Shown: positions 17,641 through 24,832 of the stretch, one piece after another | How positions within the stretch are numbered: the stretch's first letter is position 1 | Layout of the letters: every line of letters starts with the position of its first letter | DNA from: Candidatus Galligastranaerophilus intestinavium | GTDB lineage: Bacteria; Cyanobacteriota; Vampirovibrionia; Gastranaerophilales; Gastranaerophilaceae | Reading direction: 5' to 3' | Length of the DNA stretch: 55,549 bases | Assembly (NCBI GenBank): GCA_018716625.1 | Contig: DVJQ01000021.1 | Coordinates: 1 to 55,549, forward strand | Notes under the pieces: generated by a model | Databases searched by the model: none | Told to the model about the DNA's origin: nothing | Seen by the model: the letters and a program-made list of their open reading frames with translations, nothing else | Program-made: the position numbers and the translations under genes

Positions 17641-18509
17641 TTTGTAATACCTCCCATAAATTTACTGTATACTTGTTCATTGGGACCAAATTCAAGGAGT
17701 TTTTCCTGTGTTGTGTTTACCATTTGTTCTTCTTTTGGTTCTTTTTTATCTCTTTTAAATAAAAAGTTTAAAAGGTAGGGCATAAAGGCAATTGTAATTT
17801 TTGCTTTTGTAGGTGTAATAGCCATATCAGCTGCTTTTTTATAAAATGTGGAATAAGCGTCAGCCAAGTCGCCCGCTCTTAATTTTTTGCCGTTTTTTGC
17901 AACTTTTAATACTTCTTCGCCAAATTCATTAGGGTCGATAAGTTTTATATATTCAGGATCTTTTATATATTTGGGAAGATTTTTTGTAACTTTTTTAACG
18001 CCTTTTGAAACAGGGGTTAGTATTAATGTTGAGAGCGCAAAGCCCGTTACTGCGGCTACAAAGTTTTTTGTTGCCGCCGCCTGCTTGTCTTCTTCGGGAG
18101 CTCCTGGCATTGCAAGTACGCATATCGGTTTTAAAAGACCTGCAAGAAATATAGTAACAATGTTTTCAAAAAGAGCCTCGTTGTTTTTAACAAGCTCTAA
18201 AACCCATGCTACTTTTTTGCTGTTTAAGAAGTTTACTGCCCATTGTGGAGCATCTTTTACTCTTGCAAAATCCTTTCCACCTTCTTGTACAAGTTCTTTA
18301 AGGGCTTTGTTTACAATTTTTTGTGTTTCTAAACCTGCAGACCCGCCAAAGTTTACACTTTTAGCGGGTCTGTTTTTATCTGTACTTGTGTTTATGTTCA
18401 CACTATTATTGTTGTCGTAATACATCGCGCCTTGCTTGGCTCTATCTTTGCCACTGTGTATATGCGGCGAAGAATTAAAAAAATGTGATGTTAAATGCTC
18501 GATTCTCAT
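17637..18509 (-). CDS. Unrecognised membrane protein, partner of the downstream NFKG protein
   Basis: 290 residues from the first ATG. A disordered N-terminus leads to S-V-N-F-G-G-S-A-G near residue 50. Hydrophobic segments follow near 118-136, 152-175 and 246-262, and there is a basic stretch close to the C-terminus. Start choice is open. The ATG at 18509 has a TATACT box 6 bases upstream (leaderless-type), while an in-frame ATG at 18425 has an AAGG Shine-Dalgarno at good spacing. It is paired by a 4-base overlap with the next gene, so a two-component membrane complex is plausible but unproven. A long A/T tract (18527-18543) lies just upstream. Confidence 0.65.
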   Translation of the reverse strand: MRIEHLTSHFFNSSPHIHSGKDRAKQGAMYYDNNNSVNINTSTDKNRPAKSVNFGGSAGLETQKIVNKALKELVQEGGKDFARVKDAPQWAVNFLNSKKVAWVLELVKNNEALFENIVTIFLAGLLKPICVLAMPGAPEEDKQAAATKNFVAAVTGFALSTLILTPVSKGVKKVTKNLPKYIKDPEYIKLIDPNEFGEEVLKVAKNGKKLRAGDLADAYSTFYKKAADMAITPTKAKITIAFMPYLLNFLFKRDKKEPKEEQMVNTTQEKLLEFGPNEQVYSKFMGGITK

Positions 18510-18515
18510 GGTACT

Positions 18516-18521
18516 AGTATA
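18516..18521 (-). promoter_or_regulatory. -10 box 6 nt before the ATG at 18509 (leaderless-type)
   Basis: TATACT, then A-G-T-A-C-C, then ATG on the minus strand. An A8/T9 tract upstream could act as an UP element. Confidence 0.45.
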
Positions 18522-18572
18522 AAGCGAAAAAAAATTTTTTTTTGCTAGTATCGAATTATTGGTTTACAAAAC

Positions 18573-19562
18573 TTAATAATTTACCAAAACGCCCTTGTGT
18601 TCTTGTTTTAATTTTTTGTTTATATAGTTTTCTAACTTATCAACTATAATTTTTTCTAAATTTATACCGTATAAAGAATTAATTTCTTTTATAAAAAAGC
18701 ATGGACTCGTGATGTTAATTTCGATAATTTTTGAATCAATCGTATCCAGCCCTGCCATTATAACACCGTCTTGCTCCAGTTTTTTAGAAATTATATTTTC
18801 AATATTTTTTTCTTCTTTTGTAATGGCGCCGAATTTTAGATTTTTGTCACAATGTTCGTTAAATTTAAAATCGTCATTTGTGGCAACTTTTTGTACGCAA
18901 TACTCAAGAATTTCTCCGCAAATGTAGATAAGTCTTTTATCGCCCTTTTTAATGCCTGATAAAAATTCTTGCACCATAACCGTTGTTTTTCCGTTTTCTG
19001 TTGCGGTATTTATTATTGTATTTGTGTTTTTGTCCCCATGGTACAAATAAAACACTCCGCTTGAGAAACAACGGTTTAGTGGTTTTATAACTATTTCATT
19101 ATTTTCTTTTAAAAATTCTCTTATAAGATTAACATCCGATGTAACAATGTTCTTTGGTGCAATTGAGGGAAAATCGTTAATGTATAGTTTTTCATTTTTG
19201 TTTCTTATTGCATCTGGTGAATTTAAAATTAATGTCTTTTCACTCTTTACCATGCTTAATATATAAGTTGCGTTTATATAATTAATATCAACAGGGGGAT
19301 CGGGTCTAAAGAATATTACATCAAAACCGTTTAAACAAATATTTTCTAAATTGTCTTGTTTATAGAGTTCATAGTCTTTAAAGTATGTTTTTGTACAAAA
19401 GCAAAAAGGCAGGGAGTCCTTTATGTTCAACATATTTTTGGTTGCAACAAAAACTTCATTTGAGCGCCTTAAAAACTCAATATTTAGCCAGAAATTTGTT
19501 ACAAGTTTGTTGAACTCAAAATATTTGTATTCTAACTCATCTATAATAAAAAGTATTTTCAT
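18573..19562 (-). CDS. GshB-like ATP-grasp ligase (diverged glutathione synthetase)
   Basis: 329 residues that follow E. coli-type GshB along the whole chain: VIFFRPDPPVD (family R-K-D-P-P-F-D), a Y-I-N-A-T-Y-I-L helix, ILNSPDAIRNKNEKL, IVIKPLNRC, GDKRLIYICGE and IIEINITSPCF (family EINVTSP). Two glycine-rich loops of true GshB are changed. The D-G-M-G-G-A segment reads N-R-C-F-S-S, and the N-L-A-A-G-G-R-G region is replaced by H-C-D-K-N-L-K-F. ATP-grasp chemistry (carboxylate-amine ligation) is likely, but glutathione as product is uncertain. No gshA is nearby. It is divergent from a small cysteine protein across 68 bases. Confidence 0.75.
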   Translation of the reverse strand: MKILFIIDELEYKYFEFNKLVTNFWLNIEFLRRSNEVFVATKNMLNIKDSLPFCFCTKTYFKDYELYKQDNLENICLNGFDVIFFRPDPPVDINYINATYILSMVKSEKTLILNSPDAIRNKNEKLYINDFPSIAPKNIVTSDVNLIREFLKENNEIVIKPLNRCFSSGVFYLYHGDKNTNTIINTATENGKTTVMVQEFLSGIKKGDKRLIYICGEILEYCVQKVATNDDFKFNEHCDKNLKFGAITKEEKNIENIISKKLEQDGVIMAGLDTIDSKIIEINITSPCFFIKEINSLYGINLEKIIVDKLENYINKKLKQEHKGVLVNY

Positions 19563-19569
19563 AGTATAA

Positions 19570-19575
19570 ATTATA
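19570..19575 (-). promoter_or_regulatory. -10 box 7 nt before the GshB-like ATG (leaderless-type)
   Basis: TATAAT on the minus strand, seven bases, then ATG at 19562. No Shine-Dalgarno is present. Confidence 0.5.
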
Positions 19576-19595
19576 TAATAAACAAAACAAACGAT

Positions 19596-19623
19596 TTGAA
19601 AATATCAATTTGTATAGTATAAT
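19596..19623 (+). promoter_or_regulatory. Promoter TTGAAA-16-TATAAT, 7 nt before the ATG at 19631
   Basis: A good sigma-70 type promoter with -35 TTGAAA (19596-19601) and -10 TATAAT (19618-19623). The expected start of transcription falls at or within two bases of the ATG, so the mRNA should be leaderless. Confidence 0.65.
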
Positions 19624-19630
19624 CTGGACT

Positions 19631-19843
19631 ATGAAGAAATGTCCGTTTAAACTGGAACAATGCAACAGTGATTGTGCTTTGTTTGTTTCAAAAGAGGAGT
19701 TAAATGAGCTTGTTGTTAACAGACTAAAGGCAATAGGCGTGTATAGCGATAAGCTTGGCGGGTTATGCTCACTCAAGTCCATGGGACTTGCACAGTTGCG
19801 TTATATGTTTGAAAATACTACAGTATATAATAATAAAAATTAA
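19631..19843 (+). CDS. Small cysteine-containing protein
   Basis: 70 residues, family not recognised. The N-terminus has the spacing C-P-F-x4-C-x3-D-C-A-L-F, followed by a helical segment and L-G-G-L-C-S. This looks like a small metal- or Fe-S-binding motif, but only four cysteines are present. It heads a plus-strand run with a TPR protein 14 bases downstream and is divergent from the GshB-like gene. I start at the M-K-K-C-P ATG because the promoter's -10 box overlaps any longer form. Confidence 0.6.
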   Translation: MKKCPFKLEQCNSDCALFVSKEELNELVVNRLKAIGVYSDKLGGLCSLKSMGLAQLRYMFENTTVYNNKN

Positions 19844-19857
19844 GAAAGACAGACCAA

Positions 19858-20898
19858 ATGCACAAAGAGATTTTAATAGAGGATTTTAAGAAAAAAATTG
19901 AAGAATCACCGCTTTGCGATGAAAATTACAGAGCACTTGCAAATATATATGTAGCCGATGAGGATTACGAAAACGCACTGAGTGTATATGAGAAATTGCT
20001 TGATAAATTTCCTGATGATTTACAGTCGCTTGTTAATGCGGGAAGTATTTATTTTTATAAGAAAAATTATGACAAAGCGATTGATAATTATTTGAAAGCA
20101 TATAAGATTGACCCGCGCTCCTATGCGGTAAATTTTAATTTAGGTAATGTTTATGCTGAAGTCGGCAGTTTTTCAAATGCGCTAAAATATTATAATAACT
20201 CGCTTGAAATAAAACCTGAATGTGCAGATGTGTACAACGCAATCGGTTTTTTGTATCAGGATAATGGGGAATTGCAGGAAGCAAGAAGATACTACAGAAA
20301 AGCTTTAGATATTCAAGATGACTGTGCCGAATATAATATAAACCTTGCAAACATATACCAAAAAATGAACGATTTTGAGTCTGCGTGTGAGTATTACAAA
20401 AAGGCTTATGAGCTTGATAAATCTGATAAAAAAGCTTGCTTGTGTTTGGCAAATGCCTACGCGTCATTAGAAAATTTTAGTGAAGCTGAAGGGTATTTTG
20501 AAAGAACCACTCAAATGGATCCGAATTATTACCCCGCTTGGGTTTGCTGGGCAATTGCAAAAGCAGACGAAGGGGATTTGGATAAAGCTATTATATTGTT
20601 TAAGCACGCAATTGAGCTTGACGTTTCAAAACCTAACGCATACTTGTTGCTTGCAAACATATTGATAAATGAAAAGCGCTACAGCGAAGCAATTTCGCTT
20701 TATGAAAAAGCGTTAAATGTAACCGATAACAAAACAAAGATATATGTTCTTATGGCAAATGCATATATGATGTTGGATTCGCTTAAAGATGCGGCGAAGT
20801 ACTATCGTCTTGCAATGAAAGAGGATCCTGATAACCTTGAAATAAAACTTATCTACACGGATATTGCCAATAATTATATATTAAAAAAGGTTGGTTAA
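19858..20898 (+). CDS. TPR-repeat protein
   Basis: 346 residues made almost entirely of 34-residue tetratricopeptide repeats, about nine. Examples are ENALSVYEKLLDKFPDD, DKAIDNYLKAYKIDPRS, SNALKYYNNSLEIKPEC and SEAISLYEKALNVTDN. There is no signal peptide or membrane segment, so it is probably a cytoplasmic protein-protein scaffold. It follows the small cysteine protein by 14 bases and precedes a membrane protein by one base, suggesting one transcription unit. No catalytic domain is visible, so no specific function can be given. Confidence 0.88.
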   Translation: MHKEILIEDFKKKIEESPLCDENYRALANIYVADEDYENALSVYEKLLDKFPDDLQSLVNAGSIYFYKKNYDKAIDNYLKAYKIDPRSYAVNFNLGNVYAEVGSFSNALKYYNNSLEIKPECADVYNAIGFLYQDNGELQEARRYYRKALDIQDDCAEYNINLANIYQKMNDFESACEYYKKAYELDKSDKKACLCLANAYASLENFSEAEGYFERTTQMDPNYYPAWVCWAIAKADEGDLDKAIILFKHAIELDVSKPNAYLLLANILINEKRYSEAISLYEKALNVTDNKTKIYVLMANAYMMLDSLKDAAKYYRLAMKEDPDNLEIKLIYTDIANNYILKKVG

Positions 20899-20899
20899 T

Positions 20900-21316
20900 A
20901 TGCGTTCAAACGGTATAAGAGTCCAATTGATGGAGCGTATAATAAGCGCACTTTCATACATTACCTTTGGTATAGCAGGTGTTATATGGGTAATTGTGTC
21001 TTATGTGGCAAAAAACCGCATGTCCTCTTTTTGTTCATTTAACGTTTATCAATCGATATTTTTTTCTTTTTTCCTCTATATCTTGTCTTTAATATGTTCA
21101 ATAGCTGCAGGACTTTTAAGCGCGGTACCTTTTTTGGGTAAACTTGTAAACGATTTTAATTTGTTTTTTACCCAAACGCCCATATATTTTGGCTACAGCT
21201 TGTGGGGCCTTGTGATTTTTGTTATAGTATGCTATCTCGCAATATTTTCATTGCTTGGTAAATACCCTTATTTACCTTTTATATCAGATGTAATCGGAAC
21301 AAGTTTTAGGAGATAA
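20900..21316 (+). CDS. Tic20/DUF4870-like small membrane protein
   Basis: 138 residues with three to four hydrophobic helices (about 12-35, 45-75, 95-125). The N-terminal segment M-E-R-I-I-S-A-L-S-Y-I-T-F-G, then N-R-M-S-S-F-C-S-F-N-V-Y-Q-S-I-F, resembles the 'ALSYL ... H-x-x-Q-A/S' layout of Tic20-like and DUF4870 proteins. The match is by eye and modest. The ATG at 20900 overlaps the TPR stop region with TAATATG spacing. A TTG 9 bases upstream is the less likely alternative start. Role unknown. Confidence 0.65.
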   Translation: MRSNGIRVQLMERIISALSYITFGIAGVIWVIVSYVAKNRMSSFCSFNVYQSIFFSFFLYILSLICSIAAGLLSAVPFLGKLVNDFNLFFTQTPIYFGYSLWGLVIFVIVCYLAIFSLLGKYPYLPFISDVIGTSFRR

Positions 21317-21320
21317 AAAA

Positions 21321-21761
21321 ATTAAAAAAATTATAACCGTATTATGTTTTTCTGTTTTTTCACTTGCAGCTTTCGCTCAAGACAGCCCTTATGCAAACCC
21401 TGAGTTTCAAGAGGTTTTAAAACATGATGCGTATGAACCCAATTATTTTACATTAATTTTCGGGCTTGTCTTTGTTATATTTTTGATTTATTTAACGGGA
21501 TTTTTTTACCAAAAATTACTTGGGGTTAATTCAAAATTTAACAAGAAAACACTTGATTTGCCGGATGTAAACAAAGTTAAAATACTCTCTTGCACCTCAT
21601 TGGGTCAGGGGAAAAATATATATGTAGTTCAAATAAATTCAAAAACTCTTGTATTGGGTGCAACTCAAAATCAGATAAATTTGCTTAGAGAATTTAGCGA
21701 GCAAGAAACGGAAAGTTATCTTAAAGAAATTGAATTATTTGAGGAAAATACCAATGGATAG
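21321..21761 (+). CDS. FliO-like membrane protein, apparent ATT start codon
   Basis: The frame between a TAA at 21291 and the gene has no ATG, GTG or TTG before a clear signal peptide. ATT at 21321 follows AGGAG (21308-21312) by an ideal 8 bases, and gives (M)KKIITVLCFSVFSLAAFAQ as leader (146 residues). A membrane helix follows (YFTLIFGLVFVIFLIYLTG), then the cytoplasmic FliO pattern VKILSCTSLGQGKNIYVVQ and LVLGATQNQINLLREF. FliO helps assemble the FliPQR export gate, but no other flagellar gene is in the window. A conventional caller would start at the ATA/ATG further in and lose the signal peptide. The next gene's ATG lies inside its last codons. Confidence 0.72.
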   Translation: MKKIITVLCFSVFSLAAFAQDSPYANPEFQEVLKHDAYEPNYFTLIFGLVFVIFLIYLTGFFYQKLLGVNSKFNKKTLDLPDVNKVKILSCTSLGQGKNIYVVQINSKTLVLGATQNQINLLREFSEQETESYLKEIELFEENTNG

Positions 21762-22632
21762 ATTTGTAAAAATAGGCAAATATAATGTGGGTGATTTGTC
21801 CCACTGTTTTATAATTGCGGAAATAGGGATAAATCATAACGGCGATATAAACCTTGCAAAGCGTCTTGTTAAACTTGCAAAAGACAATGGCTGTGATGCC
21901 GTTAAATTTCAAAAAAGAACGGTTGAGCTTGTATACTCTAAACACGAACTTGAAATGGAGCGTCCAAATCCTTTCGGTAATACAAACGGGGACTTAAAGC
22001 GCGGACTTGAGTTCAGCTATGAACAATATCAAGAAATTGACAAATATTGCAGAGAGCATGATATACTCTGGTTTGCGTCATGTTGGGATAAGAACTCCGT
22101 TGATTTTATTGACTCTTTTAATCCGCCATGTCATAAAATTGCCTCTGCCTCCTTAACTGATGATGAATTAATTTTGCATATTAAATCAAAAGGGCGACCA
22201 ATACTTCTTGCTACAGGCATGAGTACTCAGGATGAAATTGACCATGCGCTTAGTATTTTAGGTATGGATAATCTTGTTTTAATGCACTGTACCTCTACTT
22301 ATCCAAGTTTAGAATCCGAACTTAACTTAAATGTCATACCGAATTATATTAAGCGATATAGTTGCCCGATAGGCTACAGCGGTCATGAAAAAGGTGTTTT
22401 ACCTTCTGTAATCGCTGCTTCCATGGGCGCATGTGCCATTGAGCGTCATATTACAACAGATAGAACGCTTTGGGGGTCTGATCATCCTGCAAGTCTTGAA
22501 CCCGAAGGGTTAAGACGGCTTGTGCGTGATATAAGATTGTTAAACACTATAAAAGGCGACGGTAAAAAAGTTGTCTACGAGTCTGAATTGCCTATAATTA
22601 AAAAACTGAGAAAGGTAAAAAACAATGCTTAA
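21754..22632 (+). CDS. neuB: NeuB-family nonulosonate (sialic acid-type) synthase lacking the SAF domain
   Basis: 292 residues. Conserved blocks are IIAEIGINHNGD, AVKFQKRTVELVY, WFASCWDKNSVDF, HKIASASLTDDEL, LLATGMSTQDEID, LMHCTSTYPS, IGYSGHEKGV and IERHITTDRTLWGSDHPASLEP. These belong to the barrel that condenses PEP with a hexosamine (ManNAc or a relative) to make a nine-carbon acid. The usual C-terminal SAF/antifreeze-like domain (about 60 residues) is missing. The adjacent KdsC-like phosphatase suggests a phosphorylated intermediate. A GAGG Shine-Dalgarno sets the ATG at 21754. Sialic, legionaminic, pseudaminic acid or KDN cannot be told apart here. Confidence 0.85.
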   Translation: MDRFVKIGKYNVGDLSHCFIIAEIGINHNGDINLAKRLVKLAKDNGCDAVKFQKRTVELVYSKHELEMERPNPFGNTNGDLKRGLEFSYEQYQEIDKYCREHDILWFASCWDKNSVDFIDSFNPPCHKIASASLTDDELILHIKSKGRPILLATGMSTQDEIDHALSILGMDNLVLMHCTSTYPSLESELNLNVIPNYIKRYSCPIGYSGHEKGVLPSVIAASMGACAIERHITTDRTLWGSDHPASLEPEGLRRLVRDIRLLNTIKGDGKKVVYESELPIIKKLRKVKNNA

Positions 22633-23104
22633 ATTGTCAAAAAATATAAAACTTTTTGCTTCTGATTTTGACGGAGTTTTTACAGACGGGTCTTTGTATT
22701 TGGATGAAGATTTAAAACAGGTTAAAAAGGTTAATTTTTCTGATATTATGGGTGTTTCAAGATTAATTAAAGCAGGGTACAAATTTGCAATCATTTCAGG
22801 TGAAACATCAAATATTTTAAATTATTTTAAAAATAAATTTAACATAGATGAAATCCATGGCGGAATAAGGCAAAAAGGAATTGTATTGAGCGAAATTATG
22901 CAAAAATACAATCTTAACTCCGATGAAGTTATTTATATGGGTGATGATGTAAATGATATTGCTGCTTTTGAGTGCGTAAAGTACCCGATAGCACCAAAAA
23001 ATGCTAACCCCATAGTAAAAGTTTACCCGAATATTCAAATTACCGAAAATTCCGGCGGGGCAGGCGCGTTTCGTGAAGTTGTTGAAGCGCTTTTAAATTC
23101 ATAG
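22625..23104 (+). CDS. KdsC-like HAD phosphatase
   Basis: 159 residues of the C0-type HAD family. The nucleophile motif is FASDFDGVFTDG, motif II IISGETSN, and the acidic motif YMGDDVNDIAAF, with the family ending ENSGGAGAFREVVE. Relatives release phosphate from KDO-8-P or from nonulosonate-9-P. Because it overlaps the NeuB-type gene by 8 bases and no KDO genes are adjacent, I infer a nonulosonate-9-phosphate phosphatase. Its last 23 bases contain the -35 box of the next gene. Confidence 0.88.
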   Translation: MLKLSKNIKLFASDFDGVFTDGSLYLDEDLKQVKKVNFSDIMGVSRLIKAGYKFAIISGETSNILNYFKNKFNIDEIHGGIRQKGIVLSEIMQKYNLNSDEVIYMGDDVNDIAAFECVKYPIAPKNANPIVKVYPNIQITENSGGAGAFREVVEALLNS

Positions 23105-23110
23105 TAGAAT
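23082..23110 (+). promoter_or_regulatory. Promoter TTGAAG-17-TAGAAT, 7 nt before the ATG at 23118
   Basis: The -35 TTGAAG (23082-23087) lies inside the KdsC coding end. The spacer is exactly 17 bases, -10 is TAGAAT (23105-23110), then seven bases and ATG. No Shine-Dalgarno is present, which again suggests a leaderless transcript. Confidence 0.6.
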
Positions 23111-23117
23111 TACTATC

Positions 23118-24830
23118 ATGTTTAGATTTTTTCAAAAAATTTCAAAACAGGTGAATAAGCTCAACACTTTTGTGAATGACTATAAAAGTGTTGCAAAGGA
23201 AGTTTCTCTGCCTTCATATGCTTATGTGAACTGGGGTGCGCAACTTGCTGAATCGGGCAATGAAAAAGACGCGCTAGAAAAGTTTGAACAAAGTGCCCAG
23301 ATGGTAAATTCAACCCCTGAGGCTTTTGTAAATCTTGGAATAATATTTGCAAGAAAAGGAGAGTTTGAGCAAGCAATAAAATATTTCAAAAAGGCGCTAA
23401 AAATTGATGATACCTATGCCAAGGCTTGGGCGCTGCTCGCAAGTGCATACAGTGAGGTTGATGAGGTTAGAGAGGCTAAAAAAGCTTTTAAAATTTCTCT
23501 AAAATTTGATAAAAGAAATTTTCATACATATCTTAATCAGGGGATATTTTTTGCAAAAATCGGTGAAACTCAAGAAGCCCTCTCGAGTTTAAAAAATGCT
23601 TATTTACTAAATCCAAATGAAGCGCAAAGCGTTTTTTTGTCAGGCATTTTGTATTCTCAGGCTGCCGATTATGGCAATGCAATTAAAATGTTTAAGCTTG
23701 CGATAAATATTTCTCCTTTTCATTCTGAAGCACTTTATCATCTTGCATATTGTTATTTTCAGCAAAAAAACTATGAAACTGCAATAGGTTACGCAAAAAA
23801 ATCAAGAAGCGCAAATCCAACCAAAATTGAAAATTATACAATTATGGCAGAGAGCTATATGGCGCTTGAAAATAAAGACGAGTGCTTTAAAATATATGAT
23901 GAGGCTAAAAAAGCGGGTCTTGATTCATACAAACTCTCATATTCAAAGGGTATTTGCTATCAGGCTTTTGATATGTGGGAGGAAGCTATTCACATATTTA
24001 AGACTTTAAATCAACTGGATGACAGTAATGTTGCCTCGCATTATGCACTTTCCTTGTCTTATTTAAAGCTGGATAAAAAAGAAGAAGCAAATAAAGAACT
24101 CTTAAAGGTACTTGAGCTTGACCCAAAGCACACTGTTTGCATGTTTAATCTTGCTCAACTCTACTTAAAAGAAAAAAAATGTGACGACGCAATTTTTTGG
24201 TACAAAAAATTGCTTGCAGCTGATGCAAAATTTGTAAGCGCATATTTTGGAATTGCCTGTGCATATCAGCTTAAAGGAGATATGCAAAATGCAATTAAGT
24301 ATTGGGAGAGGGCGTATGAGTATGACAATAAAAATATAGGAGCTCTTTTAAATCTTGCAAATGCGTATTTGTCCCAAAATGATTTACAAATGGCTCTCAG
24401 AAAGGCAAGAAGCGCTTATCTTGTTGACAAGAAAAATCCTGATGTTGTTATGACATATGCTATTATACTCCTTAGGGGAGATAACATATACGACGCTATG
24501 GAAAAATTCACAGAGGTGCTTGAATTAAAACCTGATTTTGTTCCTGCAAGATTTGCTTTAATTGAGTGCAAAATAAAAACAAATAAACCAAAAGAGGCGA
24601 TGGCGGAGCTTGAGAAATACAGAGATGAATACGGGCAAAAAAGAGAATTTGTTATGCTAAATCTCCTTGCATATTTAAAAATTGACGAGATGGAGCAAAA
24701 CAATTATTTATCTGGTCAAATTTTAGATATTTGTGATAAAATATTAAGTACTTATGGAGAGGACTCTTGGGTACAAAGCGTAAAAGAAGAATTTGAAAAG
24801 AAGCAAAACAACGCAGAATGTGAAGGATAA
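23118..24830 (+). CDS. Large TPR-repeat protein
   Basis: 570 residues with about a dozen tetratricopeptide repeats (for example EQAIKYFKKALKIDDTYAK, GNAIKMFKLAINISPFHSE, QNAIKYWERAYEYDNKN) after a short basic N-terminus. No signal peptide or catalytic domain is seen. It follows a sugar-acid pair and precedes lysC by two bases. TPR proteins next to surface-sugar genes are sometimes glycosylation or assembly scaffolds, but nothing specific can be claimed. It is not simply a copy of the 346-residue TPR protein at 19858. Confidence 0.88.
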   Translation: MFRFFQKISKQVNKLNTFVNDYKSVAKEVSLPSYAYVNWGAQLAESGNEKDALEKFEQSAQMVNSTPEAFVNLGIIFARKGEFEQAIKYFKKALKIDDTYAKAWALLASAYSEVDEVREAKKAFKISLKFDKRNFHTYLNQGIFFAKIGETQEALSSLKNAYLLNPNEAQSVFLSGILYSQAADYGNAIKMFKLAINISPFHSEALYHLAYCYFQQKNYETAIGYAKKSRSANPTKIENYTIMAESYMALENKDECFKIYDEAKKAGLDSYKLSYSKGICYQAFDMWEEAIHIFKTLNQLDDSNVASHYALSLSYLKLDKKEEANKELLKVLELDPKHTVCMFNLAQLYLKEKKCDDAIFWYKKLLAADAKFVSAYFGIACAYQLKGDMQNAIKYWERAYEYDNKNIGALLNLANAYLSQNDLQMALRKARSAYLVDKKNPDVVMTYAIILLRGDNIYDAMEKFTEVLELKPDFVPARFALIECKIKTNKPKEAMAELEKYRDEYGQKREFVMLNLLAYLKIDEMEQNNYLSGQILDICDKILSTYGEDSWVQSVKEEFEKKQNNAECEG

Positions 24831-24832
24831 AA

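Noticed and set aside
17887-18420. 177-residue plus-strand frame opposite the membrane protein at 17637
   Set aside because: Composition is that of a shadow frame; the minus-strand frame has coupling with its neighbour and a promoter.
18573-19562. Calling the ATP-grasp protein a bona fide glutathione synthetase
   Set aside because: Both glycine-rich loops characteristic of GshB are replaced, so only family-level similarity is supported.
21483-21761. 92-residue version of the FliO-like gene starting at a non-canonical internal codon
   Set aside because: It would begin in the middle of the transmembrane helix and drop the signal peptide and the AGGAG site.
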